Part shown: one piece after another, positions 6,477 through 13,438 of the stretch
How the letters are laid out: the number at the start of each line of letters is the position of its first letter
How positions within the stretch are numbered: the first letter of the stretch is position 1
DNA from: CAZONU01 sp965370045
GTDB taxonomy: Bacteria; Planctomycetota; SZUA-567; JAKLDR01
Length of the DNA stretch: 17,313 bases
Direction of reading: 5' to 3'
Assembly: GCA_965370045.1 (NCBI GenBank)
Contig: CBDUSI010000097.1
Location: 1 to 17,313 of the forward strand
The notes under the pieces: model-generated
The model's input: only the letters and a program-made list of their open reading frames with translations
What the model was told of the DNA's origin: nothing
The model's database searches: none
Made by a program: the position numbers and the translations under genes

Positions 6477-7439
6477 TCAGGCCCAGTGCATCTTCCCGGG
6501 CTGTTCCTTGATGACCACCCGCTTGAGGAATTCCACCGCCTTGGTGAAGCCCTCGCCGGTGCTCATCAGCGAGTCCTCGTGCTCGATGGACAGCGCCCCG
6601 TCGTAGCCGGCCAGGCGCAGCTCGCTGACGAAGTTGCGCCAGAACTCCTCGCCGTGCCCGTAGCCCACCGTGCGGAAGACCCAGGAGCGCCTAGCCTCCT
6701 CGCTGTAGCGCTTGGTGTCGAGCACGCCGTTGACCGCGGTGTTGGCCGGGTTGATCAGGGTGTCCTTGGCGTGAACGTGGAAGATGCAGCCGGCCAGCTC
6801 ACGGACCGCGGCCAGCGGGTCGATGCCCTGCCAAAAAAGATGACTGGGATCGAAGTTGCAGCCCAATGCCTTGCCGCAGCTCTCCCGCAGGCGCAGCATG
6901 GTCTCGGGATTGTAGACCACGAACCCGGGGTGCATCTCGAAAGCCACCCGCACGCCGGCGTTGGAAGCCTGCTTGGCCTCGGCCTTCCAGTAGGGGATCA
7001 CCTTCTTGCTCCACTGCCAGTCCAGCACCCTGGGAAAGTCCTCCGGCCAGGGGCAGGTCACCCAGTTGGGCGCCAGGGAGCGCTCGCTGTCGCCGGGACA
7101 GCCGGAGAAGGCCACCACCACGCCGATCTTGAGCAGCTTGGCCAGGCGGATGGCGTCGCGCCAGGCGGAGTGATGCTCCTTGGCCAGCTTCTTGTCCGGA
7201 TGCAGGGGGTTGCCGTGAACGCTGAGCGCGCTGATCTCCAACCCCCGGCCCTTGATCTTGGCCAGGAACTCGCTGCGCGACTTGACCGAACTCAGGAGAT
7301 CCTTGACCGGCACGTGCGCCGAGCCGGGATAGTTGCCGACGCCCAGTTCCACCGCCTCGATCCCGATCTGGCAGAAATAATCTAGGACCTCGTCCAAGGG
7401 CTTCTGACCGAAAAGCACCGTGAAAACGCCTATCTTCAT
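6477..7439 (-). CDS. Sugar phosphate isomerase/epimerase (xylose isomerase-like TIM barrel)
   Basis: This is a 320-residue cytoplasmic TIM-barrel protein of the AP-endonuclease-2/xylose-isomerase-like superfamily, which interconverts sugars or related polyols using a divalent metal. The start ATG (7437-7439) has GAGGAG 8 nt upstream. It begins MKIGVFTVLFGQKPLDEVLD. Likely metal ligands sit at strand ends: Glu168 in VAFEMHPG, Asp197 and His200 in CNFDPSHLFW, His221/His223 in FHVHAKD, and Glu286 or Glu288 in LSIEHED. The NFDPSH and HVHAKD motifs are typical of this family, often annotated as inositol or sugar catabolism proteins. The length is normal and the barrel looks complete. It is monocistronic with its own promoter. 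The substrate cannot be inferred from the neighbours. Confidence 0.9.
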   Translation of the reverse strand: MKIGVFTVLFGQKPLDEVLDYFCQIGIEAVELGVGNYPGSAHVPVKDLLSSVKSRSEFLAKIKGRGLEISALSVHGNPLHPDKKLAKEHHSAWRDAIRLAKLLKIGVVVAFSGCPGDSERSLAPNWVTCPWPEDFPRVLDWQWSKKVIPYWKAEAKQASNAGVRVAFEMHPGFVVYNPETMLRLRESCGKALGCNFDPSHLFWQGIDPLAAVRELAGCIFHVHAKDTLINPANTAVNGVLDTKRYSEEARRSWVFRTVGYGHGEEFWRNFVSELRLAGYDGALSIEHEDSLMSTGEGFTKAVEFLKRVVIKEQPGKMHWA

Positions 7440-7501
7440 ATCGATGGCTCCTCTTGGCGGCCCCTCCGCCCATCTAAAGCCGGGAAAACGTCAGAGACCC
7501 T

Positions 7502-7530
7502 ATAATATAGTCGCTCCGGGGCGCTGTCAA
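7502..7530 (-). promoter_or_regulatory. Sigma70-type promoter of the isomerase gene
   Basis: On the minus strand TTGACA (7525-7530) is followed after 17 bp by TATTAT (7502-7507), a perfect -35 and a 5-of-6 -10. The leader to the ATG at 7439 would be about 55 nt. Confidence 0.75.
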
Positions 7531-7607
7531 GAACGCGGAGCGCACGCAAGCCTCCATATCATGCCGCTTACATATAGCAGCCGGTTTTGGCGCGTTTTGT
7601 CGATGAA

Positions 7608-8900
7608 CTAGTCGGGTCTACAGTGAGGACAGTGCCCTTCTTCGCTCTCGGAGTCCTCCGCGCCCCGGTCGGAGACTTCCCCAGTATCTGTCTTATCTGC
7701 CTCGGAATCAGGCACATCCGCGGAATGCCCGGCGCAGCAGGAGTCCTTCGCGGCCCCATCGCTGCCCTGGCTCTCCGAGGTGCAGCAGGGGTCGGCCGCG
7801 CCCGCTGGCGTCGCATGAGGTCGGAAGCCCATCTTGTCGCGCCAAGCCATCCAGTAGGGCACCAACCGCAGGCGAACGCCGTTGGCCAGGAGCAGCAGGA
7901 AGATTACCACGCTGATCCACATCAGCACCTGCACCCACGCCGCTGAAGCGTGATGCGGTCCTATCTCCTTCACCTTGTCGGAAATCTGACCGCCGACGGC
8001 GGCGTCCAGGCCCAGGCCCAGGAGCAGGCTGCACCCGATCATGGCCACCAGGTAGATGAGCAGCGAGCGCTTGCCCAGGAAGCGCCCCACGGTGGTCATG
8101 GTGGCCACGTTGGTCGCGGGCCCCACCAGCAGGAAGACCAGCGCCGCTCCCGGCGAGACGCCCTTGAGGATCAGCGCCGCGGCGACCGGGGTGGAGGCCG
8201 TGGCGCACATGTACATGGGGGTGGCCAGCGCCACCATTATCAGCATGGGCACGATGCCCGAGCCCAGGTTGTGATCCTTGAAGAAGTTCCGCGGCACCAG
8301 GCCCCCGATGACGCCGGCGAGCACCAGACCCAGGATCAGCCAGGGGGCCAGGTCGCGCATCAGCACGATCGCGCCGTACTTGATCGCGCCGAAGAACCCG
8401 CCACGTCCGCCGGCCGGGGTGGTGCTGGCCTTGGCATCGCAGAGCTTGCAGCCGCACTCGCCGGACTTCTCGGCGTGCGGGTCCGGACCGCCGAAGAGCG
8501 TCTCGCCCAGGCCGGCCGTAATCGCGGTGACCAGCGCGGCCAGCGGCCGGGCGACGGCCATGATCGGGCCCATTAACGCGTAAGAGAGGGCGATGGAGTC
8601 AACGTTGGTCTCCGGAGTGGAGATCAGGAAGCTGAGCACCGGCCCGCGCCCGGCGCCCTCCTTTCTCAAGTAGAGCGCCGTGGGGATCACCCCGCAGGAG
8701 CACAGCGGCAGCGGCGCCCCCACCAGCGCGGCGCGGAACACCGCCCCGAAGCTGGTGCCGCCCATCGCCCGGCGGACGAAGTTCGCGGGCAGGTAGACGT
8801 AAAGCAGCCCGGAAAAGAGCAGCCCCAGAGTTATCCACGGGGCCGCGCTGAAGACGGCCTGCCAGGTGGATGCAGCGATGTCGACCAGCCACACGGGCAT
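7608..8900 (-). CDS. Cu/Zn efflux-type permease (SO_0444-like, permease/DUF318 family)
   Basis: This is a 430-residue inner-membrane permease related to the SO_0444 family linked to copper/zinc efflux. Two homologous membrane halves are seen. The first carries the signature PLCSCGVIPTALYLRKEGAG (Cys67, Cys69) followed by FLISTPETNVDSI. The second carries YMCATASTPVAAALILKGVS and FLLVGPATNVATM, so the CSCG motif is kept only in the first half. The central loop has a Cys cluster (Cys149, Cys151, Cys154). The cytosolic-looking tail after residue 365 has Cys pairs at 372-373 and 388-389 plus CPHC at 424-427, all plausible metal ligands in a hydrophilic acidic tail. The ATG follows AAGGGA. It is monocistronic, with a palindromic operator candidate upstream. 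Metal specificity is inference from the family and the cysteines. Confidence 0.88.
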   Translation of the reverse strand: MPVWLVDIAASTWQAVFSAAPWITLGLLFSGLLYVYLPANFVRRAMGGTSFGAVFRAALVGAPLPLCSCGVIPTALYLRKEGAGRGPVLSFLISTPETNVDSIALSYALMGPIMAVARPLAALVTAITAGLGETLFGGPDPHAEKSGECGCKLCDAKASTTPAGGRGGFFGAIKYGAIVLMRDLAPWLILGLVLAGVIGGLVPRNFFKDHNLGSGIVPMLIMVALATPMYMCATASTPVAAALILKGVSPGAALVFLLVGPATNVATMTTVGRFLGKRSLLIYLVAMIGCSLLLGLGLDAAVGGQISDKVKEIGPHHASAAWVQVLMWISVVIFLLLLANGVRLRLVPYWMAWRDKMGFRPHATPAGAADPCCTSESQGSDGAAKDSCCAGHSADVPDSEADKTDTGEVSDRGAEDSESEEGHCPHCRPD

Positions 8901-8939
8901 GATGTTCCCTTCTTAGGGGGCTCCCGGCCAGCTGCCTGA

Positions 8940-8956
8940 GTACCCCCTATGGGTAC
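8940..8956. promoter_or_regulatory. Palindromic operator candidate (CsoR/RcnR-like)
   Basis: GTACCC-CCTAT-GGGTAC is a perfect 6-bp inverted repeat with 5-bp spacing, 39 bp upstream of the metal-permease ATG. CsoR/RcnR-family metal sensors bind sites with TA-flanked C and G tracts of this kind, so it may make the permease metal-inducible. On the minus strand it lies between weak -35 (TTGCGC) and -10 (TACTCA) candidates. No regulator gene is in the window, so the match is suggestive only. Confidence 0.5.
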
Positions 8957-9089
8957 CAACGCGCAAGGGCGGATTTTATTCCCGGGCACTTAATTCGGGC
9001 GGCCGCGTCGGCGGCGGCCATTATGCCCGGGGGCCCCCGAAAATCACCTGGAAGAAGGCCCCCTCCCGGCCGGCGGCGGCCCGCCGTTC

Positions 9090-9118
9090 TTGCAAAGGTG
9101 AGCGTTACGCTTTAGAAT
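9090..9118 (+). promoter_or_regulatory. Sigma70-type promoter of the kinase-like gene
   Basis: TTGCAA (9090-9095) and TAGAAT (9113-9118) are 17 bp apart. The predicted start near 9125 leaves a very short leader, with a GGGGGAG ribosome site just before the ATG at 9140. The rest of the 239-bp gap to the divergent permease is GC-rich with no gene. Confidence 0.6.
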
Positions 9119-9139
9119 GCGGGTTGGGGGAGCGCGCGC

Positions 9140-10717
9140 ATGCCCGAAGATTCGACATCGCTTGAAGAGTTCCCATCGCCGCGTGATCGGGCCTTCGGCG
9201 ACACCGTGTTGGACATGGGCCTGGCCGGCCGAGGGGTGGTCGAGGAGGCCCTTGGGCTCCAGGTGCGCTACGCCTTCAGCGGCAAGGAGGTGCCCTCCCT
9301 GCCCCAACTGCTGGTCGGCCGGGGGCTGATCACCCGCAAGCAGGCCGGTCGCGCCCTGGCCAAGCTCGCCGAGGATGCCGGGGACAGCCCCGGACTGGCT
9401 CCCGACGCGGACTTCTCGGAGACCAGCAAGCAGCTCCCCGCCCTGGACGACGGCGGCTCCCTGGACGAGGGGCCGCGGATCATCATGCCGGCCTCGGCGC
9501 TCAAGGAGCCGGACCCCGGCATGCAGGCGCCGACCATCGAGCCGCCGGCCGCCCCGACCAAGCCCCGCGACAAGCCCCGCGATAAAGAGCCCGCCGACGA
9601 GGAGGCCGTGGCGGACAGCACCAAGCTCCCCGAGATCCGGAGCATCCAGCACGTCCCCGACGAGCCGCTGGACACCGGCACGGTGGAGATCATCATGCCG
9701 GTGGGCGGCGACACCACGGTCAAGGCCCCGGCCAAGAGCAAGCCTCGCCCGGAGCCGCCGGCGGCCCGGCCCCCGCACCCCGTGCCGGCCACCAAGACCA
9801 AGTCTTCCGAGCCGATCAGCGGCTACAAGCTGCTGGCCCGGGTGAGCGTCGACGAGACCGGCACGATCTTCAAGGCCCAGCAGATCGCCATGGACCGCCT
9901 GGTGGCCCTCAAGATCCTGCCCCCCAAGATGACCGCGGACCGCAGCTTCGTTGACTCCTTCCTCAAGGAGGCCCGCGATGCCGGCCAGCTCAACCATCCC
10001 AACCTGGTCCGCGTGCACGAGGTCGGCCGCACCGGCAACTACTACTTCTACTCCATGGAGCTGGTCGAGGGCCAGAACCTGGAGCAGAACATCAAGCTCG
10101 GCGGGCGGATGCAGGCCGCCCGGGCCCTGCAAGTGACCACCGAGGTCTGCAAGGCCATCGAGCACATGGCCTCCAAGGACCTGATCCACGGGGAGATATC
10201 CCCCGAGGCGGTGGTGATCACCAACGAGGGCGCGGTCAAGGTGCTGCTGGCCGGCCTGGGCCGCTCGCGCTCCGACAACACCCGCTTCCTGGTTGGCGAC
10301 CGCTACCACTACGTGGCCCCGGAGCGGGCGCTCTCCGAGCACTTCGACGTGCGCGCCGACCTCTACTCCGCGGGGGCCACGCTGCACTACGCGCTCACCG
10401 GGCAGCACCCCTACACCGGCTCCAACGCCAACGAGGTGCTGGGCCAGCATTTCACGGCCGCGGTGCCCAACCCCAAGGAGGTGCTCGCCGACCTGGCCGC
10501 GGACGTCGCCAAGGTGGTCACCAAGGCCATGGCCAAGAACCGCACCGAGCGCTTCGCCGGCCCCGCGGAGATGATCTCAGCCATCGAGGAGGCCATCGCC
10601 GCCGCCAAGCCCCGCCGCCCGCGGGGCACCCGCCAGGCCACCCGGGCGACCCGCAACACCACCACGGGCACCAAGGCGGTCCGCCTGAAGCGCCGCCGCC
10701 GCCGGAAAAGGCGCTAG
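9140..10717 (+). CDS. Protein kinase-like protein, probable pseudokinase
   Basis: This is a 525-residue protein with three parts. Residues about 15-75 (FGDTVLDMGLAGRGVVEEAL and LLVGRGLITRKQAGRALAKL) resemble the small helical repeats found at the N-terminus of type II secretion/MshE-like proteins. Residues 76-225 are a Pro/Ala/Asp-rich linker. Residues 228-490 have the fold of bacterial Ser/Thr kinases: VALKIL with Lys258, alpha-C Glu277, APE at 393-395, and RADLYSAGATLHYALTG. The catalytic parts are lost: the HRD motif reads His350-Gly351-Glu352, the following Lys and Asn are Ser and Ala, the DFG site reads Ala-Gly-Leu (371-373), and the glycine loop is degenerate. It therefore probably senses or scaffolds without phosphorylating. 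The C-terminus is poly-basic (RLKRRRRRKRR). It has its own promoter and no obvious operon partners. Confidence 0.85.
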   Translation: MPEDSTSLEEFPSPRDRAFGDTVLDMGLAGRGVVEEALGLQVRYAFSGKEVPSLPQLLVGRGLITRKQAGRALAKLAEDAGDSPGLAPDADFSETSKQLPALDDGGSLDEGPRIIMPASALKEPDPGMQAPTIEPPAAPTKPRDKPRDKEPADEEAVADSTKLPEIRSIQHVPDEPLDTGTVEIIMPVGGDTTVKAPAKSKPRPEPPAARPPHPVPATKTKSSEPISGYKLLARVSVDETGTIFKAQQIAMDRLVALKILPPKMTADRSFVDSFLKEARDAGQLNHPNLVRVHEVGRTGNYYFYSMELVEGQNLEQNIKLGGRMQAARALQVTTEVCKAIEHMASKDLIHGEISPEAVVITNEGAVKVLLAGLGRSRSDNTRFLVGDRYHYVAPERALSEHFDVRADLYSAGATLHYALTGQHPYTGSNANEVLGQHFTAAVPNPKEVLADLAADVAKVVTKAMAKNRTERFAGPAEMISAIEEAIAAAKPRRPRGTRQATRATRNTTTGTKAVRLKRRRRRKRR

Positions 10718-10740
10718 GGCCCGGGGCAACCGCTCTCTCA

Positions 10741-10906
10741 CCACAGAGGACACGGAGAACCGCGAAGGCGGAGGGACGCACCGTGCCATGGCACGGGCCG
10801 GCCCGGAGCGGCGAGCGACTGTAAGCGAGCCGTCGCCACGGATGGCGACTACGACCTGAGTCAGGGAGGACGGATATGTTAAGGCGCTCTCTCCCGCGCT
10901 CTGTGG
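10741..10906. repeat. Repeat-like element with terminal inverted repeats and inner palindromes
   Basis: CCACAGAG (10741-10748) and its exact reverse complement CTCTGTGG (10899-10906) bound 166 bp with no gene. Each end is associated with a GCTCTCTC-type run, just outside on the left and just inside on the right. Inside are a 16-bp perfect palindrome CCGTGCCATGGCACGG (10781-10796) and a hairpin GTCGCC/GGCGAC (10832-10837, 10844-10849). This looks like a REP or MITE-type dispersed element, but one copy cannot prove mobility. No transposase and no clear target-site duplication were seen. Confidence 0.5.
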
Positions 10907-11140
10907 CTGATTGCTCCAACGCAAGTGTCTGGCGCAGAATCGCTTATATACGCGAAGAGGCGGGACTTAAGGAGAGCATCGCTGGTTGAGACAGCTGGGA
11001 AACGGAATTCCCGGTTTGGGGTTGACTCTGGGGCGTCGGCGGTGTATATGACTAGAAGGGAAAACAGGAGCGGTTGCGAAACGGGGTTATGAGCGTTCTG
11101 GTTTCAGGATTTTGCACGGCAGAGATTGGAGGGTACAGAA
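10907..11140 (+). other. Upstream region of the OLD nuclease gene
   Basis: This stretch carries no recognisable gene. A short frame ending at 10979 (about 25 codons from a GTG at 10903) has no support. It contains a 5-bp inverted repeat GGGAA-ACGGAA-TTCCC (10997-11012) ten bases before the promoter -35, a possible operator. With the repeat element it makes a gene-free gap of about 420 bp, and its base composition becomes A/T-richer towards the OLD gene. Confidence 0.4.
11022..11050 (+). promoter_or_regulatory. Sigma70-type promoter candidate of the OLD gene
   Basis: TTGACT (11022-11027) and TATATG (11045-11050) are 17 bp apart, matching 5 and 4 of 6 consensus bases. The leader would be about 85 nt, ending with GGAGG 8 nt before the GTG start at 11141. 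Confidence 0.5.
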
Positions 11141-13120
11141 GTGCGACTCAAGCGGCTACGAATTGAGAACTTTCGTTCCTTCAAGGATGAGACCATAGAA
11201 TTCGACGACTACACTTGTCTGGTCGGTCCCAATGGGGTCGGTAAGTCGGCAGTTCTCACAGCACTGAATGTCTTCTTTCGCAACAACGACTCAACTTCCA
11301 CGAACGTGCTTACTCTGAGTGAGGAAGACTTCCACCTTCGCAACACAGCGGCCCCAGTCAAGATTACGCTCACTTTTGTTGACCTGCCAGCGGAGGCACA
11401 GCATGACCTCAAGTATTACTATCGACAGGATCAACTGATTGTCTTTGCAAAAGCTGAATGGGACAACTCAGCGGGCCAAGCAGTAGTAAAGCAGGGCGGC
11501 TCCAGAAAAGTGATGCGTGAATTCGTGCCATTCTTCGAGGCCATCGAAGCCAAAATGAAAGTTCCCGAACTTAAGACAATCTATGCTGGGATCAAGAGCG
11601 AACGGAGTGACCTCCCGAATGTAGCAACTAGAACTGCAATGGCCGACGCATTAAGAACTTACGAGGAAGCTAAACCGGAACTTTGCACGGAGCAAGACGC
11701 AAGTACGGAATTCTACGGATGGTCGAAAGGCAAGGGGCTTCTGGATAAGTATCTCCAGTGGGTCTACGTTCCCGCTGTAAAGGACGCGTCGACCGAACAA
11801 GAAGAGGGGGCTCGAACGGCACTTGGACAACTTCTAAGGCGAACGATTCGCACCAGGTTGAATTTCGATGATGTGCTCGCCGACTTAAGGGAAGAGATGG
11901 GAGAAAGATACAAGGAAATAATCGGGGGCAAGGAGGCCGTTCTGGAGGAATTGCAGAAGGCTATGGAGGGCAGGTTGCGCCTTTGGGCTACGCCCAAGGC
12001 ACGTTTGAAGCTTGAATGGAACTATGACAAAGACAAGTCGGTCGTTGTCGGGGAACCGTTGGCTCATGTGCGCATTGGTGAAGACAAGTTCATCGGTGAT
12101 GTGGCGCGCATTGGCCACGGCATGCAACGCGCGTTCCTGCTTTCGATCCTGCAGGAGTTGGCAACTGGTGAAGCCGGAACGGCGCCCACACTGCTCCTCG
12201 GGTTTGAAGAGCCCGAACTCTATCAACATCCTCCCCAGGCGCAGCACATTGCCAGTTTGCTGAGAAGTATGGCCAATACTCCGGCCAAGAACACCCAAGT
12301 CGTGCTTACTACGCACAGCCCTTACTTCGTCTCCGGAGAGGTATTTGAGAATGTTCGCATAGTGCGGAAGTGTCCCAGAGGGAATCACTCAAGTGTCACA
12401 GGCACAACGTATGAGGAGGTCGCTGAGGAGATTGCCGCCGCGCTTGGCGAGAAGCCCCAGGCTCCCACCAGCCTTATGGCAAGGGTAGAGCAGATCATGC
12501 AACCTTCACAGCGTGAAATGTTCTTTTCCTCTTTTCCAATCCTCGTAGAGGGGCTTGAAGATGTCGCTTTCATCTCGTCGCATTTCCACATAAGCGACAG
12601 ATGGGCAGATTTCAGGAGATTGGGCTGCCATTTTGTGATCGCTGCAGGCAAGACCAACCTCAGTAGGCCTTTGGCGATTGCAAACAAGCTGGGGATTCCG
12701 AGGTTCGTCGTTTTCGACGGCGATGCGGATAAGACTAAGCCAGGTGAGCAAGAGAAGAACCGGAAAGACAACTCCTGCATTTTGAAGCTTTGCGCATTGG
12801 CAGATTCTGCCCCATTTCCCGATGAGATTCTGTGGGGAAGTCAGGTGACTATGTGGCCAAACAATATCGGAGACACAATAAGGAGCGATTTTGGAGTTGA
12901 TACCTGGAACGAGGCGCAGGAAGTCGCGAGGGGACGCATGGGGCTTTCCGACGGGGTAAAAGCTAAGAACAGGCTGCTCGTAACTGCGACGCTGGAAGAG
13001 TTGAACCGTAACGGTAAGCGCTCAGCAATCTTGGAAAGGCTATGTGAAACGATTCTGTTGCGAGCGGAGTCGATACGGCAACAAGGGAATCCCGCGGCCC
13101 CACCCACCGATCCCCGGTGA
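11141..13120 (+). CDS. OLD-family ATP-dependent nuclease (AAA ATPase + TOPRIM)
   Basis: This is a 659-residue protein of the overcoming-lysogenisation-defect family: an N-terminal ABC/SMC-like ATPase fused to a C-terminal TOPRIM nuclease. The start is GTG 11141 with GGAGG 8 nt upstream; it begins VRLKRLRIENFRSF, the usual opening of the family. The Walker A motif is GPNGVGKS (29-36), the signature-like region is RIGHGMQRAFLLS, Walker B is LLLGFEEPELYQHP (Glu356/Glu357), and the H-loop is TTHSP (His392). The TOPRIM part has Glu470 in PILVEGLEDVAF and Asp526/Asp528 in VVFDGDAD. Relatives act in phage defence, alone (class 1) or with a UvrD-like helicase such as GajB (class 2). No helicase gene lies next to it here, so it is apparently standalone. 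Its codon use is visibly more A/T-rich than its neighbours, suggesting transfer. Confidence 0.9.
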   Translation: MRLKRLRIENFRSFKDETIEFDDYTCLVGPNGVGKSAVLTALNVFFRNNDSTSTNVLTLSEEDFHLRNTAAPVKITLTFVDLPAEAQHDLKYYYRQDQLIVFAKAEWDNSAGQAVVKQGGSRKVMREFVPFFEAIEAKMKVPELKTIYAGIKSERSDLPNVATRTAMADALRTYEEAKPELCTEQDASTEFYGWSKGKGLLDKYLQWVYVPAVKDASTEQEEGARTALGQLLRRTIRTRLNFDDVLADLREEMGERYKEIIGGKEAVLEELQKAMEGRLRLWATPKARLKLEWNYDKDKSVVVGEPLAHVRIGEDKFIGDVARIGHGMQRAFLLSILQELATGEAGTAPTLLLGFEEPELYQHPPQAQHIASLLRSMANTPAKNTQVVLTTHSPYFVSGEVFENVRIVRKCPRGNHSSVTGTTYEEVAEEIAAALGEKPQAPTSLMARVEQIMQPSQREMFFSSFPILVEGLEDVAFISSHFHISDRWADFRRLGCHFVIAAGKTNLSRPLAIANKLGIPRFVVFDGDADKTKPGEQEKNRKDNSCILKLCALADSAPFPDEILWGSQVTMWPNNIGDTIRSDFGVDTWNEAQEVARGRMGLSDGVKAKNRLLVTATLEELNRNGKRSAILERLCETILLRAESIRQQGNPAAPPTDPR

Positions 13121-13150
13121 AGGCCAAGTAGCTCGGGCGAGCGGCCCCGC

Positions 13151-13170
13151 GGGCGAAAAGCCCCCGTTTT
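13151..13170 (+). terminator. Short hairpin with T tail after OLD gene
   Basis: GGGC (13151-13154) and GCCC (13160-13163) enclose a GAAAA loop and are followed by CCCGTTTT. The stem is short, so this is a weak terminator candidate, but it lies between the OLD stop and the polA promoter. Confidence 0.4.
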
Positions 13171-13182
13171 CCATAATTATCC

Positions 13183-13210
13183 TTGACACCGTGTGGGCCT
13201 ATCCTACAAT
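13183..13210 (+). promoter_or_regulatory. Sigma70-type promoter of polA
   Basis: TTGACA (13183-13188) and TACAAT (13205-13210) are 16 bp apart, a perfect -35 and a 5-of-6 -10. The predicted start near 13217 leaves about 220 nt of untranslated leader before the polA ATG. Confidence 0.7.
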
Positions 13211-13216
13211 CGAGCC

Positions 13217-13438
13217 TGTTCCGTAAAGCACGGGTCGCACGCCGTGAGGACCTGCCAGGGTCCGAGGCGCGGGCCGTACTCGCGATCTCCGACTAAGTCG
13301 CGGCGAGGACCTGTGGCTTTCCACCCCGGTTTTTCCGACTAGGGAGTATTCCACCGGACGCATCCCCAGTGGTTAGGGTCACCCGACCCCAAAGATCGCG
13401 GCCGCGCGTGCGGCCGGGAGTTCGAGAGCCGGAAACTC
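13217..13438 (+). promoter_or_regulatory. Long structured leader (possible cis-acting or small RNA) before polA
   Basis: The leader contains a chain of hairpins: CACGG/CCGTG (13229-13233, 13242-13246); GGACC/GGTCC (13248-13252, 13259-13263); CTCGC/GCGAG (13279-13283, 13303-13307) enclosing CGACT-A-AGTCG (13290-13300); GTGG/CCAC (13313-13316, 13321-13324); GGGTC/GACCC (13376-13380, 13385-13389); and a 7-bp CGGCCGC/GCGGCCG stem (13399-13405, 13410-13416). GAGGACCTG is repeated at 13246 and 13305, and TCCGACTA at 13288 and 13334. I recognise no Rfam family. It may be a regulatory leader or carry an independent small RNA. The ribosome site before the ATG is weak. Confidence 0.4.

Noticed and set aside
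9044..10450. 468-codon minus-strand frame opposite the kinase-like gene
   Set aside because: It is antisense to a gene with an unmistakable kinase fold, and its product is low-complexity without motifs.
10903..10979. Short frame GTG 10903 to TGA 10979
   Set aside because: It has about 25 codons, no ribosome site and no recognisable product; it overlaps the repeat end.
13355..13438. tRNA-like pieces in the polA leader (AGTGGTTAG at 13368 and TTCGA at 13421)
   Set aside because: No acceptor stem, anticodon arm or proper T stem can be formed around them.
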